Positions 37,854 to 46,533 of a stretch of 64,000 nucleotides of DNA are shown here, one piece after another (within the stretch, counting starts at the first letter, position 1; each line of letters starts with the position of its first letter). The notes under the pieces were generated by a model, which was not told the DNA's origin, did no database searches, and was given only the letters and a program-made list of their open reading frames with translations. Both the position numbers and the translations under genes were made by a program. This stretch comes from Comamonadaceae bacterium (GTDB lineage: Bacteria; Pseudomonadota; Gammaproteobacteria; Burkholderiales; Burkholderiaceae_C). The stretch lies in assembly GCA_027488985.1 (NCBI GenBank), contig JAIYAR010000003.1, positions 124,001 to 188,000 of the forward strand. The letters run 5' to 3'.

Positions 37854-38180
37854 ATGGAACAGTTGCCCACCCGTTTGCATCGCCTTTTTGGAGTACTGCT
37901 TCTGTTCGGAGTCGCGCTCATCCTTGCGGGGCAATTCCTGAGTGTCAAGGCTCTGCTACCGGTGGGCGTAGCCATGCTAGGTGGAGCAGCGTTCGGCTTA
38001 ACTATGGCTGATGTGCGTCAAATGTTGACAACGCGTCGCGGTTTTGGGCGCCTAAGTAGCCACATCACAGAGGCTGATAACCCAACAAGTTTTAAGTTGC
38101 ATATCGGCCTCTTGTTGCTTCTCGCGTGTCTCTGGGGCATCGTGTGTGCGTTCGGCTTTCGGGAGATCATTTCGCTATGA
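37854..38180 (+). CDS. Hypothetical membrane protein (two transmembrane segments)
   Basis: 108 residues. Two long hydrophobic segments near the N-terminus (LFGVLLLFGVALILAGQFL and LLPVGVAMLGGAAFGLTM), a polar middle (DVRQMLTTRRGFGRLSSHI) and a third at the C-terminus (IGLLLLLACLWGIVCAFGF). No family recognised. It runs opposite to the his genes and, with VapBC, separates hisC from hisD. The flanking 132-bp downstream gap shows no gene. Confidence 0.6.
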   Translation: MEQLPTRLHRLFGVLLLFGVALILAGQFLSVKALLPVGVAMLGGAAFGLTMADVRQMLTTRRGFGRLSSHITEADNPTSFKLHIGLLLLLACLWGIVCAFGFREIISL

Positions 38181-38312
38181 ACGGCCCTTGCGCCTCAAAA
38201 TACACCCTAACCCGTTGTTCCTGACAACCGCGTTCGGCGGAGGCTGAGCACCAACGCTAGCCTCATCATCAGTACCGTGGCATTCAGGCTTCCAGCGCTA
38301 AGGCCACGCAAT

Positions 38313-38699
38313 TCAAAGGCACGGATAAACCGTCCCCAGCGCATTCACCATGACCAGCTGCACCGGCATGTCGGCCTCGTAAAGGTCGGCATTGCGTTTG
38401 AGTTCGGTGGTGTACAGGTTCTTGGCCATGCTGGGCTCAAGGCGGCGGCCATTGAGGCAAATACTGGCGTTGGCACCGGCCCGCACGGCGTGAGTGTGGG
38501 CCTCCAGCGCACCCTCCATGACGCCGACCAGGTAGTAGTCGGTGTAGGTGCTGCCTTGCTTTTCGGTCTTCTCCAGCGCCCGCATTTCGCGGATGGTCAT
38601 GGCTTGGGCCGCCGAAGCCGCGACCAGGCACAAGGTGAGACACGCAGCAGTCTGCCGCAGTGTGAAGAAAAGTTGGTAGGGGTGAAGTGTGGAGCGCAT
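38313..38699 (-). CDS. Hypothetical secreted protein
   Basis: From ATG 38699 the protein has 128 residues and opens with a signal peptide (TACLTLCLVAASAAQA cleavage region). The mature part has MTIREMRALEKTEKQ, YYLVGVMEGALEAHTHAV and two cysteines (ICLNG, YPCL), a layout like small periplasmic Rap1a-type proteins, but I cannot assign a family with confidence. A longer start at 38726 would begin 2 bp after the hisD stop, suggesting co-transcription with hisGD. Confidence 0.6.
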   Translation of the reverse strand: MRSTLHPYQLFFTLRQTAACLTLCLVAASAAQAMTIREMRALEKTEKQGSTYTDYYLVGVMEGALEAHTHAVRAGANASICLNGRRLEPSMAKNLYTTELKRNADLYEADMPVQLVMVNALGTVYPCL

Positions 38700-38728
38700 A
38701 GGGCTTGGTCGTCCTGATGCGCTCATTC

Positions 38729-40045
38729 TTACTTCAATCGCATTTCCGCCGCACGCGCGTGGGCTTGCAGGCCTTCGCCATGCGCCAGCACAGAGGCAAT
38801 CTGCCCCAGCGCCTGCGCGCCCTGCTCGCTCACCTCAATCAAGCTGCTGCGTTTCTGGAAGTCGTATACGCCCAACGGGCTGGAAAAACGCGCGGTGCCG
38901 CTGGTGGGCAGCACATGGTTGGGTCCGGCGCAGTAGTCGCCCAGGCTCTCCGAGGTGTAGGCGCCCAGGAAGATGGCTCCGGCGTGCTTCAGCAAAGGCT
39001 CCCATTGGTGCGGGTCGTTGCTGGAGACTTCCAGGTGCTCGGGCGCAATGCGGTTGCTGATCTCGCAAGCCTCTTCCATGCTGCGGGTCTGGATCAGTGC
39101 ACCACGGCCGGTAAGGCTTTTGGCGATGATCTCGGCGCGGGGCATCTCGGGCAGCAGGCGGTTGATGCTCTGTTGCACCTGCTCAATGTAGGCCGCGTCG
39201 GGGCATAGCAGGATGCTTTGCGCCAACTCGTCGTGCTCGGCCTGGCTGAACAGGTCCATCGCCACCCAGTCCGGCGGTGTGGTGCCGTCAGCCAGCACCA
39301 GAATCTCGCTGGGGCCGGCAATCATGTCGATGCCCACGGTGCCGAACACGCGGCGCTTGGCTGCGGCCACATAGGCATTGCCGGGGCCGGTGATTTTGTG
39401 CACGGCGGGAATGGTGGCAGTGCCATAGGCCAATGCCGCCACGGCTTGCGCGCCACCAATGGTGAAGGCGCGGGTCACGCCAGCCACATAGGCGGCGGCC
39501 AGCACCAAGGCGTTTTTCTCGCCCTTGGGGGTTGGAACGACCATGATGATTTCACCTACCCCTGCTACGTGGGCAGGGATGGCGTTCATCAACACACTGC
39601 TGGGATAAGCCGCTTTCCCGCCGGGCACATAAATGCCCACGCGGTCCAGCGGCGTGACCTTTTGGCCCAAGAGCGTGCCGTCTTCGTCACGGTAGGTCCA
39701 GCTTTCGCCGGAAGCCTTCTTTTGTGCTTCGTGGTAGCTGCGCACGCGTTTGGCGGCGGCTTCCAACGCAGCGCGCTGGTCTGCGGGAATGCTGTCAAAA
39801 GCAGCTTTGAGTTCTGCCTGAGTCAGTTCCAGCGCCTTCATTTCAGTGACGGTCAATCCATCAAAGCGGGCGGTGTACTCCAGCACGGCGGCATCGCCGC
39901 GCTGCTGCACATCGGCCAGGATGTCCGCCACGCGCTGCTCAATAGCGGCGTCCGTATCCGCAGACCAATGCAGGCGCGCCTTGAATTCAGCCTCAAAAGT
40001 GGCGCTAGCGCTTGATAAACGTGCGGGAACAGCTACAAAAGTCAT
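38729..40045 (-). CDS. hisD: Histidinol dehydrogenase
   Basis: Last two steps of histidine synthesis, NAD+-dependent and zinc-requiring. 438 residues, with [21 protein letters not shown], the [10 protein letters not shown] zinc/catalytic block, APEHLEV and the C-terminal H of [17 protein letters not shown]. The start codon and first 14 codons ([14 protein letters not shown]) fall within a 48-bp dispersed repeat (copy 4); the ATG is bases 5-7 of the repeat. Upstream is hisG, 19 bp away. Downstream the his order is broken by accessory genes. Confidence 0.97.
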   Translation of the reverse strand: MTFVAVPARLSSASATFEAEFKARLHWSADTDAAIEQRVADILADVQQRGDAAVLEYTARFDGLTVTEMKALELTQAELKAAFDSIPADQRAALEAAAKRVRSYHEAQKKASGESWTYRDEDGTLLGQKVTPLDRVGIYVPGGKAAYPSSVLMNAIPAHVAGVGEIIMVVPTPKGEKNALVLAAAYVAGVTRAFTIGGAQAVAALAYGTATIPAVHKITGPGNAYVAAAKRRVFGTVGIDMIAGPSEILVLADGTTPPDWVAMDLFSQAEHDELAQSILLCPDAAYIEQVQQSINRLLPEMPRAEIIAKSLTGRGALIQTRSMEEACEISNRIAPEHLEVSSNDPHQWEPLLKHAGAIFLGAYTSESLGDYCAGPNHVLPTSGTARFSSPLGVYDFQKRSSLIEVSEQGAQALGQIASVLAHGEGLQAHARAAEMRLK

Positions 40046-40049
40046 AGCA
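40002..40049 (-). repeat. 48-bp dispersed repeat, copy 4 (spans the hisD start codon)
   Basis: On the minus strand it begins TGCTATGACTTTTG, continues with a core TAGCTGTTCCCGCA (12 of 14 core bases identical) and ends with the right block GCGCTAG. 31 of 48 positions match copy 3 by hand count. The hisD ATG (40045-40043) is formed by the left end of the repeat. Confidence 0.65.
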
Positions 40050-40064
40050 AAAAGGTATCCGGAG

Positions 40065-40715
40065 TTACTGGCCTACGGCACCCGCAAAGGCGTCGATGAT
40101 CTTGCGGATGGGTTCTTGTTTGAGCTTGAGCGCAGCCTGGTTCACCACCAGACGGGAGCTGATGTCCATGATGCGCTCCACCTCGACCAAATGGTTGGCC
40201 TTGAGTGTGTTGCCCGTCGACACCAGATCCACAATCGCGTCGGCCAGACCGACCAAGGGCGCGAGTTCCATGCTGCCGTAGAGCTTGATCAAGTCCACGT
40301 GCACGCCCTTGCTGGCGAAAAACTCCCGGGCAATCGCCACGTACTTGGTAGCCACCTTGAGGCGGGAGCCCTGCTTGACGGCAGACGCATAGTCAAAGTC
40401 CGCACGCACCGCCACGCTGATGCGGCACTTGGCGATCTGCAAATCCAGCGGCTGGTAGAGGCCTTGGCTGCCATGCTCCAGCAAAGTGTCTTTGCCGGTG
40501 ATGCCCAGGTCAGCACCGCCGTACTGGACATATGTGGGCACGTCGGTCGCACGCACCACCAGCACGCGGACGTTAGGCTGGTTGGTGTCCAGAATCAGCT
40601 TGCGGGACTTCTCCGGGTCGTCCAGCACCTCAATGCCGGCCGCTTTGAGCAACGGTACGGTTTCTTCAAAAATGCGGCCTTTGGACAGGGCCAGGGTGAT
40701 CATGTCTGCGCTCAT
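40065..40715 (-). CDS. hisG: ATP phosphoribosyltransferase, short form
   Basis: First committed step of histidine synthesis: ATP plus PRPP gives PR-ATP. At 216 residues it is the short HisG_S form, without the C-terminal histidine-binding regulatory domain, which in known systems needs the HisZ subunit for activity and feedback control. Motifs include [36 protein letters not shown] and the PRPP loop [21 protein letters not shown]. No hisZ is in the window. It starts the his gene run, 25 bp after the BolA gene. Confidence 0.96.
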   Translation of the reverse strand: MSADMITLALSKGRIFEETVPLLKAAGIEVLDDPEKSRKLILDTNQPNVRVLVVRATDVPTYVQYGGADLGITGKDTLLEHGSQGLYQPLDLQIAKCRISVAVRADFDYASAVKQGSRLKVATKYVAIAREFFASKGVHVDLIKLYGSMELAPLVGLADAIVDLVSTGNTLKANHLVEVERIMDISSRLVVNQAALKLKQEPIRKIIDAFAGAVGQ

Positions 40716-40740
40716 GGCGGGCTCTCGGGGTTGCGTGCGC

Positions 40741-40983
40741 TCAGGCGGACTGAGCTGCCCATTCGGTGGGCGAGAAGGTTTTCATGGACAAGGCGTGCAC
40801 CTCATCGGTTTGCATGCGGTTGCCCAAGGTGGCGTACACCAAGCGCTGGCGCTGCACGAGGCGTTTGCCTTCGAATTCAGGCGACACGATGGTGGCGTAC
40901 CAGTGGCGGCCATCGCCTTCGAGCGCGCAATGGTCGCAGGCGAGGCCGGCGGTGATGATGGCTTGGAGTTGGTCTGCGGTCAT
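40741..40983 (-). CDS. BolA/IbaG family protein
   Basis: 80-residue protein with the BolA fold signature: [21 protein letters not shown], then [22 protein letters not shown], where the C-terminal histidine of the [12 protein letters not shown] motif is a likely Fe-S ligand with a monothiol glutaredoxin. ATG 40983 (MTADQLQAI) is chosen; the longer frame enters the ABC permease 3' end. In related genomes murA often follows, but here hisG is next. Confidence 0.9.
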   Translation of the reverse strand: MTADQLQAIITAGLACDHCALEGDGRHWYATIVSPEFEGKRLVQRQRLVYATLGNRMQTDEVHALSMKTFSPTEWAAQSA

Positions 40984-40990
40984 AGGAAAT

Positions 40991-41746
40991 TCAGCTGCGG
41001 ATTTTGTAGCCGCTGCGCAGCAATTGAAGGGCAATCAGGCTCACCACCACGGTGGCGCCAGCAACGACAGACACGCTCATCCAGGGAGACACGTCGCTGA
41101 TGCCGAAAAAGCCGAAGCGGAAGCCGTCGATCATGTAAAAGAACGGGTTGAAGTGGCTAACTCCCTGCCAGAAGGCAGGAAGGGAATGGATGGAATAGAA
41201 CACACCACTCAAGAACGTCATGGGCATGACCACAAAGTTCTGGAAAGCGGCGAGCTGGTCAAACTTTTCGGCCCACAAACCGGCAATAAGCCCGAGTGCA
41301 GCCATCAGGGTGGCCCCCAACACCGCAAAGGTAAAAATCCATAGCGGAGCGACATAGGTCATGGGAGCAAAAAATGCGGCCACTACAAAGACGCCTAGCG
41401 CGACTACCAACCCCCGGATGATGGCTGCCCCCACATAGGCCACAAACCAGTGCACGTAAGAAAGCGGGGTGAGCATCAGAAACACGAGATTGCCCATGAC
41501 CTTGCTCATGATGAGCGAGGACGAGCTGTTGGCAAACGCGTTTTGCAACAGGCTCATCATTGCCAAGCCGGGAACCAGAAAGGCGGTGTAGCTGACCTGA
41601 TCGTAGACCTTCACATGGCTCTCCAGCGCGTGGCCGAATATCAGCAGGTACAGCATGGCCGTGAGCACCGGCCCTGCAATGGTTTGTCCAGCGACTTTCC
41701 AAAAACGCAGGGTTTCTTTGTAAAGCAGGGTTTGCCAGCCGTTCAT
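40991..41746 (-). CDS. ABC-2 type transporter permease
   Basis: 251-residue permease with about six hydrophobic segments, of the ABC-2/YadH family (GWQTLLYKETLRFWKVAGQT at the N-terminus and MTFLSGVFYSIHSLPAFWQ near residue 175). It pairs with the ATPase gene just upstream (4-bp overlap). Substrate unknown. Homologues beside the Mla cluster are common in Burkholderiales. Confidence 0.9.
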   Translation of the reverse strand: MNGWQTLLYKETLRFWKVAGQTIAGPVLTAMLYLLIFGHALESHVKVYDQVSYTAFLVPGLAMMSLLQNAFANSSSSLIMSKVMGNLVFLMLTPLSYVHWFVAYVGAAIIRGLVVALGVFVVAAFFAPMTYVAPLWIFTFAVLGATLMAALGLIAGLWAEKFDQLAAFQNFVVMPMTFLSGVFYSIHSLPAFWQGVSHFNPFFYMIDGFRFGFFGISDVSPWMSVSVVAGATVVVSLIALQLLRSGYKIRS

Positions 41747-42669
41747 GCCTGTGCTCCTTGCTGGTTCATGACTCCGAGGAACACATCTTCCAGATCGGCC
41801 TTGCGGATCTCCACGTCTTCCACAGTCACTCCGGCTTGTCGGACAGCAGCGAGGTAATTCTCAATGTCGAGGGCATTGTGTGCTGGCAGTTGGACGATGC
41901 GCCCGGTAATGCGCGCACGCGCTGCCAGCTCCGGAGGCAGGGTATCCGCCGTCTTGAAGCGCAGCACATTGCTGCTGGCGGCCTTGAGCAAATCGCTGGT
42001 CTTGTCCAAAGCCACGATACGGCCGGTCTTGAGCATGGCGATACGGCCGCAAAGGGCCTCGGCTTCTTCAAGGTAGTGGGTGGTCAGCAGCACGGTGCTG
42101 CCCTGCTTATTGAGGTTGGCAACGAACTGCCACAGCGTCTGGCGCAATTCCACGTCCACGCCGGCAGTAGGCTCGTCCAGCACAATGACCGGCGGTTTGT
42201 GCACCAAGGCTTGCGCTACCAGCACCCGCCGCTTCATGCCACCGGAGAGTTGGCGCATGTTGGCATTGGCTTTGTCGGCCAAGCCCAGGCCTTCCAGCAA
42301 CTCGTCAACCCAGGCGTCGTTGTTGCGCATGCCGAAGTAACCGGATTGAATGCGCAGCATCTCGCGCACATTGAAAAACGGATCGAACACCAGCTCCTGC
42401 GGCACCACACCCAGCTTGCGGCGGGCGTCGGCAAAATCGGTTTGCACATCACTTCCCAGCACTTGCACACTGCCGCTAGTAGGACGGGACAGGCCGGCCA
42501 GCATGCTGATCAGGGTGGTTTTGCCCGCTCCATTGGGGCCGAGGAGACCAAAAAATTCGCCCTCCTCGATGTTGAGACTGACGTTATCGACTGCCTTGAA
42601 GGTGGAGCCTTTCGGCCCCTTAGGCGAGGGATACGTCTTGGAGATGGATTGGAAGAAGATGGCGGGCAT
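41743..42669 (-). CDS. ABC transporter ATP-binding protein (ABC-2 exporter)
   Basis: 308 residues. Walker A GPNGAGKT near residue 44, signature LSGGMKRR near 140, Walker B VIVLDEPTAGVD and the H-loop in TTHYLEEAE. The C-terminal 80 residues form the extra domain of the YadG-type subfamily. It overlaps the permease gene and lies 29 bp after mlaB, so it may be part of the same transcript, but it is not one of the known Mla parts. Confidence 0.93.
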   Translation of the reverse strand: MPAIFFQSISKTYPSPKGPKGSTFKAVDNVSLNIEEGEFFGLLGPNGAGKTTLISMLAGLSRPTSGSVQVLGSDVQTDFADARRKLGVVPQELVFDPFFNVREMLRIQSGYFGMRNNDAWVDELLEGLGLADKANANMRQLSGGMKRRVLVAQALVHKPPVIVLDEPTAGVDVELRQTLWQFVANLNKQGSTVLLTTHYLEEAEALCGRIAMLKTGRIVALDKTSDLLKAASSNVLRFKTADTLPPELAARARITGRIVQLPAHNALDIENYLAAVRQAGVTVEDVEIRKADLEDVFLGVMNQQGAQA

Positions 42670-42698
42670 AAAGAACCCGCGATTTTACGCTGCTGCCC

Positions 42699-42965
42699 TC
42701 AGGCGGGCTTGAGCAGTGCGTCAATCCCGTACAGAGCAGCCAGATCACGCAAACGGGCGGGAAGCTTTTGCACGGCAAACACTTTGCCCGCCTTGGCGCA
42801 CTCTCGCCGCAACTCCAGCAAGACGGCCAGGGCAGAGGAGTCAAAGCGCTGCAATCGCTCCCCATCGACGACGACGGTTGCAGCTTCGTGCTGCAGGCCG
42901 TCGCGTAGCTCCGACAGGCAGGCCGGAGCGACTTCATGCGTCATGGTGGCGGGCAGGTTCAGCAC
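42699..42965 (-). CDS. mlaB: STAS-domain protein MlaB
   Basis: 88 residues from a GTG at 42965, one base after the mlaC stop. STAS fold with the first strand at LNLPATMTHEVAPACL and the DSSALAVLLELRR helix with the conserved Ser pair that binds MlaF. MlaB supports assembly and activity of the MlaFEDB transporter (known in E. coli). The GTG start is an inference from domain layout; the ATG inside ATMTHEV would cut off the first strand. Confidence 0.85.
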   Translation of the reverse strand: MLNLPATMTHEVAPACLSELRDGLQHEAATVVVDGERLQRFDSSALAVLLELRRECAKAGKVFAVQKLPARLRDLAALYGIDALLKPA

Positions 42966-42966
42966 A

Positions 42967-43608
42967 TCAGCCTTTCTTGGCGTTGGCCTTGTTTTGTTCG
43001 GCCAAGGCGTCAATCAAACCATCAACACCCTTGGCATTGATTTGCTGGGCAAATTGGCTGCGGTAGGTTTCCACCAGCCACACGCCCAGCACGTTCAGGT
43101 TGTAAATTTTCCAGCCGGCGCCCACGCCAGGGGTTTTCTCAAGGCGGTAATCCAGCTGAATGGGGTCACCCTTGCCCTTTATTTCGGTACGAACGATGAC
43201 TTCTTTATCTTCTGGGGCCATGCGCATGGGCTTCATCGCAATGGTTTGGTCATTGACCTGCGCCAAAGCGCCGGCATAAGTCCGGACCAACAAGATCTTG
43301 AATTCGTCTTGCAACCGCTTTTGCTGCTCCGGCGTCGCCTGGCGCCAGCCCGGACCCACGGCAGAAGCCGTCATGCGCTGGAAATTCACGTTAGGCATGA
43401 TGCGCGAATCAACCAGAGACACCACCTTACTCGTGTCCCCCGTGCGCATCGATTTGTCGGCTTTGATGGTGTCGAGTACGTCCACCGACAAGCGCTTGAT
43501 CAGCGCATCAGGAGCCTCATCCTCCGCATAGGCCGCAGGGGCAAAAGCCAAGCCTGCCATTAGAGCCACGGAACCGGCCCATCCCAGAAAACCACGTTTA
43601 CTCAACAT
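42967..43608 (-). CDS. mlaC: Periplasmic phospholipid-binding protein MlaC
   Basis: 213 residues with a signal peptide (WAGSVALMAGLAFAPAAYA). The mature MlaC/Tgt2 domain has RMTASAVGPGWRQATPEQQ and QLDYRLEKTPGVGAGWKIYN. It shuttles phospholipids between the outer-membrane MlaA and the inner-membrane MlaFEDB complex. It lies 69 bp after mlaA. Confidence 0.93.
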   Translation of the reverse strand: MLSKRGFLGWAGSVALMAGLAFAPAAYAEDEAPDALIKRLSVDVLDTIKADKSMRTGDTSKVVSLVDSRIMPNVNFQRMTASAVGPGWRQATPEQQKRLQDEFKILLVRTYAGALAQVNDQTIAMKPMRMAPEDKEVIVRTEIKGKGDPIQLDYRLEKTPGVGAGWKIYNLNVLGVWLVETYRSQFAQQINAKGVDGLIDALAEQNKANAKKG

Positions 43609-43677
43609 TGTTCATTCCCATCAAACGAGAGCAAATTATGCACAGACCGGGCCACGTCCGCTTTGGGCGGCTTGGCC

Positions 43678-44391
43678 TTATGGCTCTTGGGACTCTTCAT
43701 CCGGCGGATTGCCGTCGTACACCTGATACCGCTGACGCTGCAAATAGCTGTCACGGATGAATGAATAGCGGTCAAGCGCTGCCCCGCTGATCACACCTTC
43801 GGCATCCAGAAAGGTAGAGCGTGTATCCACAATGTCCACCACCGTCAAACCGGTACGGGTCCCTTCATCAACAATCTGATTGACCAAGTTGCCTTGCCTG
43901 TCTACTGGCTTCGCTGCCACCTCACGCAAAGTTGCAGGCCCCAGCAAGGGCAACACCACATAAGGTCCAGCACCCACACCCCAATGCCCCAGCGTGATAT
44001 TGAAATTGGCGGGATGCCGCTCGATGTTCAAATCACTTGCGACATCGATCACGCCACCGAGACCCAAAGTGGTATTCACCATCACTCGGCCTACGCTATC
44101 GCCAAAAGCCTGACCCCTTAACGTCAGCGCGTTGTTCACCACCGACCAGACATCGTCAAGATTGGCAAAGAAATTGTTAATGCCTGTGCGGGCCCAAGTT
44201 GGCAGTGTCGACTTGTAGGCTGTAGCAACGGGTTTCAAAACAGCGCGGTCCACCGCATCGTTAAACCCGAACACAGACCGGTTCATGGACTCCCAAGGAT
44301 CACGCGGATCCGGACTGGCCACCGTGGCGCAGCCTTGCAATGTAAAGAACAGGGCCAGCAATGCCAGCCATTTGATGGAAAGGCGCATCAT
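43678..44391 (-). CDS. mlaA: Outer-membrane lipoprotein MlaA (VacJ)
   Basis: 237-residue lipoprotein with lipobox LQGCAT (cysteine near residue 21), then DPRDPWESMNRSVFGFNDAVD, PTWARTGINNFFANLDDVWSVVNNAL, and the GHWGVGAGPYVVLPLLGPATLRE block, all hallmarks of VacJ/MlaA. It extracts mislocalised phospholipid from the outer leaflet. Overlap of 4 bp with mlaD. Confidence 0.95.
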   Translation of the reverse strand: MMRLSIKWLALLALFFTLQGCATVASPDPRDPWESMNRSVFGFNDAVDRAVLKPVATAYKSTLPTWARTGINNFFANLDDVWSVVNNALTLRGQAFGDSVGRVMVNTTLGLGGVIDVASDLNIERHPANFNITLGHWGVGAGPYVVLPLLGPATLREVAAKPVDRQGNLVNQIVDEGTRTGLTVVDIVDTRSTFLDAEGVISGAALDRYSFIRDSYLQRQRYQVYDGNPPDEESQEP

Positions 44392-44867
44392 TTGGCGGGA
44401 GTGTCAGAGGGGCCGTCTGCGGCTTTGCTGTAGAGGAACTGGCTGATCAGGTTTTCCAGCACAACCGCGCTTTGGGTCGTACCGATCACGTCGCCAGCGG
44501 CAAGGTTGGCAGCGTCGGCTCCTGCTTCGATGCCAATGTACTGCTCCCCCAACAAACCGCTGGTCAAAATTTTGAGCGAGCTATCTTTGGGGAAGGCAAA
44601 ACGCTTGTCCATGGACAACTGTACTTTGGCCTGGAAGGTTTTGTCATCAAAGCCGATGGACTCCACGCGCCCTACCACGACACCGGCGCTTTTGACGGCT
44701 GCCTTGGGTTTGAGTCCGCCGATGTTGTCGAACTTCGCCGTCACCGGGTAACCCCTGTCCACACTGAACGTCAGGAGGTTAGCCGACTGCAGGGCCAGAA
44801 ACACCAGCGCCAATGCCCCCAGCAGCACAAACAGGCCGACCCACACATCATTTTTGGAGCGTTGCAT
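44388..44867 (-). CDS. mlaD: MCE-domain substrate-binding protein MlaD
   Basis: 159 residues: one N-terminal membrane helix (VGLFVLLGALALVFLALQSA), one MCE domain with YPVTAKFDNIGGLKPKAAVKS and GLLGEQYIGIEAG, and a short tail. Forms the hexameric periplasmic ring of the Mla transporter. The single MCE domain and short length are typical of MlaD. Confidence 0.95.
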   Translation of the reverse strand: MQRSKNDVWVGLFVLLGALALVFLALQSANLLTFSVDRGYPVTAKFDNIGGLKPKAAVKSAGVVVGRVESIGFDDKTFQAKVQLSMDKRFAFPKDSSLKILTSGLLGEQYIGIEAGADAANLAAGDVIGTTQSAVVLENLISQFLYSKAADGPSDTPAK

Positions 44868-44877
44868 TTTTCTTCCC

Positions 44878-45660
44878 CTAAATACTGAACATCATGGCGG
44901 TGAGAACGAAGTCCAGCGCCAGCACGGTGAGCGATGCCACCACTACCGTACGGGTTGTGGCACGGGCAACACCCTCGGGCGTAGGCTGCGCTTCAAAGCC
45001 CTGCAGCAAAGCAATGAAACTCACCGCAAAACCGAACACCACGCTCTTGAGAACACCATTCCCCACATCGACCCAGACATCTACGCCGCTTTGCATCTGG
45101 CTCCAGAACGCGCCGGAGTCAATGCCTATCATGGGCACGCTGACAACCCAACCGCCCAGTACGCCAACCGCACTGAACACCGCTGCCAATATGGGCATCG
45201 CGATCACAGCACCCCAGAAGCGGGGCGCAAGAATGCGCGACACGGGGTCAACTGCCATCATCTCCATGGCGCTGAGTTGCTCGCCCGCCTTCATGAGACC
45301 GATTTCGGCGGTCAGGGAGGTTCCGGCCCTCCCGGCAAACAGCAATGCCGTCAGCACCGGACCGAACTCACGCACCAGGCTCAAGCTGATCAACATACCC
45401 ACTGAGTCGGCTGCACCGAAGCGCTGCAAACCGTAGTAGTACTGCAAGCCCATCACAAAGCCGACAAACACACCGGACACCGCGATGATGGCAAGCGAAT
45501 AGTTGCCCATGAAATGAATCTGATCACGCAGCAGTGCCGGCCGGCGCAACACCGCACCCAAGGAAGCCACCAAACGACCCATCAGGCGCGCGCCCGCACC
45601 CCAATCGGCCAACTTGCTGCGAACGGCGAAACCCAGCTCGGCAGGATGCAAAAACTTCAT
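44878..45660 (-). CDS. mlaE: Mla transporter permease MlaE
   Basis: 260 residues with five to six hydrophobic segments and the MlaE motifs IHFMGNYSLAIIAVSGVFVG and LVREFGPVLTALLFAGRAGTS. Pairs with MlaF ATPase; the stop of mlaF and start of mlaE overlap by 4 bp. Confidence 0.95.
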   Translation of the reverse strand: MKFLHPAELGFAVRSKLADWGAGARLMGRLVASLGAVLRRPALLRDQIHFMGNYSLAIIAVSGVFVGFVMGLQYYYGLQRFGAADSVGMLISLSLVREFGPVLTALLFAGRAGTSLTAEIGLMKAGEQLSAMEMMAVDPVSRILAPRFWGAVIAMPILAAVFSAVGVLGGWVVSVPMIGIDSGAFWSQMQSGVDVWVDVGNGVLKSVVFGFAVSFIALLQGFEAQPTPEGVARATTRTVVVASLTVLALDFVLTAMMFSI

Positions 45661-46496
45661 CGCACCACCTCTGCAGAGAAGTCTGCTTCGACCGGTACTG
45701 AGGGGTAATGAAAGCGCACAGGCCCTTCAGGCAGGGCATTCACAAACTGGTGGACCAGCGGGTCTGCGCTGTCGCGCACCTCTTGTGGCGTGCCTTGGGC
45801 AGCAATTTTGCCGTTGGCCAACACGATAACCTGGTCGGCGATGTGGAAAGTTTCTTCCAGATCGTGTGACACGACGATGCTGGTCAAGCCCATCGCGTCA
45901 TTGAGCTGGCGGATGAGCCGCGCTGCGGTGCCCAAGGAAATCGGATCCAAGCCGGCAAAGGGCTCGTCGTACATCACCAACTCGGGGTCCAAAGCAATAG
46001 CCCGCGCCAGTGCGACTCGACGCGCCATGCCGCCGGATACTTCGGAGGGCATCAAATCCCTCGCACCCCTCAAGCCCACCGCATTGAGCTTCATCAGGAC
46101 GATGTCGCGAATCAATGTTTCCGACAAGCCGGTGTGCTCCCGCAAGGGAAAGGCCACGTTGTCAAAAACACTCAAATCCGTGAACAAGGCGCCGAACTGG
46201 AACAACATACCCATTCGACGGCGGGCGGCATATAGAGCCTCGGAGCCGAGACTGGAAATATCCTGCGGCACGTCACCCGAGGTGGGGCCATGCAGCAGCA
46301 CCTGCCCGCTTTGTACGCGGATCTGCCCGCCAATGAGGCGCAATACCGTCGTTTTGCCACCACCAGACGCGCCCATCAGGGCCGTCACCTTGCCGCGCGG
46401 CACTGTCAAGGACACGCCATCCAAGATGCGCCGCTCCCCGTATCCGAAGGAGACGTTTTTCAGTTCAACAAGAGCAGAGGAAGGAGTGGTGGCCAT
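45657..46496 (-). CDS. mlaF: Mla transporter ATPase MlaF
   Basis: 279 residues: Walker A GASGGGKT near residue 40, signature VSGGMARR and Walker B LVMYDEPFAGLDP. First gene of mlaF-E-D-A-C-B. The order differs from E. coli mlaFEDCB, with mlaA inserted between mlaD and mlaC, which is frequent in betaproteobacteria. Preceded by two hairpins that separate it from gltD. Confidence 0.95.
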   Translation of the reverse strand: MATTPSSALVELKNVSFGYGERRILDGVSLTVPRGKVTALMGASGGGKTTVLRLIGGQIRVQSGQVLLHGPTSGDVPQDISSLGSEALYAARRRMGMLFQFGALFTDLSVFDNVAFPLREHTGLSETLIRDIVLMKLNAVGLRGARDLMPSEVSGGMARRVALARAIALDPELVMYDEPFAGLDPISLGTAARLIRQLNDAMGLTSIVVSHDLEETFHIADQVIVLANGKIAAQGTPQEVRDSADPLVHQFVNALPEGPVRFHYPSVPVEADFSAEVVR

Positions 46497-46504
46497 GAAA
46501 GCAA

Positions 46505-46529
46505 CAAGGCCGGGATGTGCCCGGCCTTG
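46505..46529 (-). terminator. Hairpin, probable gltD terminator
   Basis: A perfect 10-bp stem CAAGGCCGGG (46505-46514) / CCCGGCCTTG (46520-46529) with a 5-base loop. On the minus strand it is followed by TTGCTTTC, a weak T-run. It lies 25 bp after the gltD stop. The hairpin at 46534-46555 is adjacent. Confidence 0.6.
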
Positions 46530-46533
46530 GAAT

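Noticed and set aside
38191..38260. A possible attC-like integron site downstream of the small membrane protein
   Set aside because: CCTAAC and an imperfect right end are visible, but there is no GTTRRRY boundary, no clear paired arms and no integrase.
40986..41036. A partial match to the 48-bp repeat at the 3' end of the ABC-2 permease
   Set aside because: Needs a gap in the core and the left arm does not fit; the protein tail looks typical for the family.
41758..43563. A 601-codon open frame on the plus strand opposite the ABC ATPase, mlaB and mlaC
   Set aside because: Antisense shadow across several confirmed genes, with no domain or ribosome-binding support.
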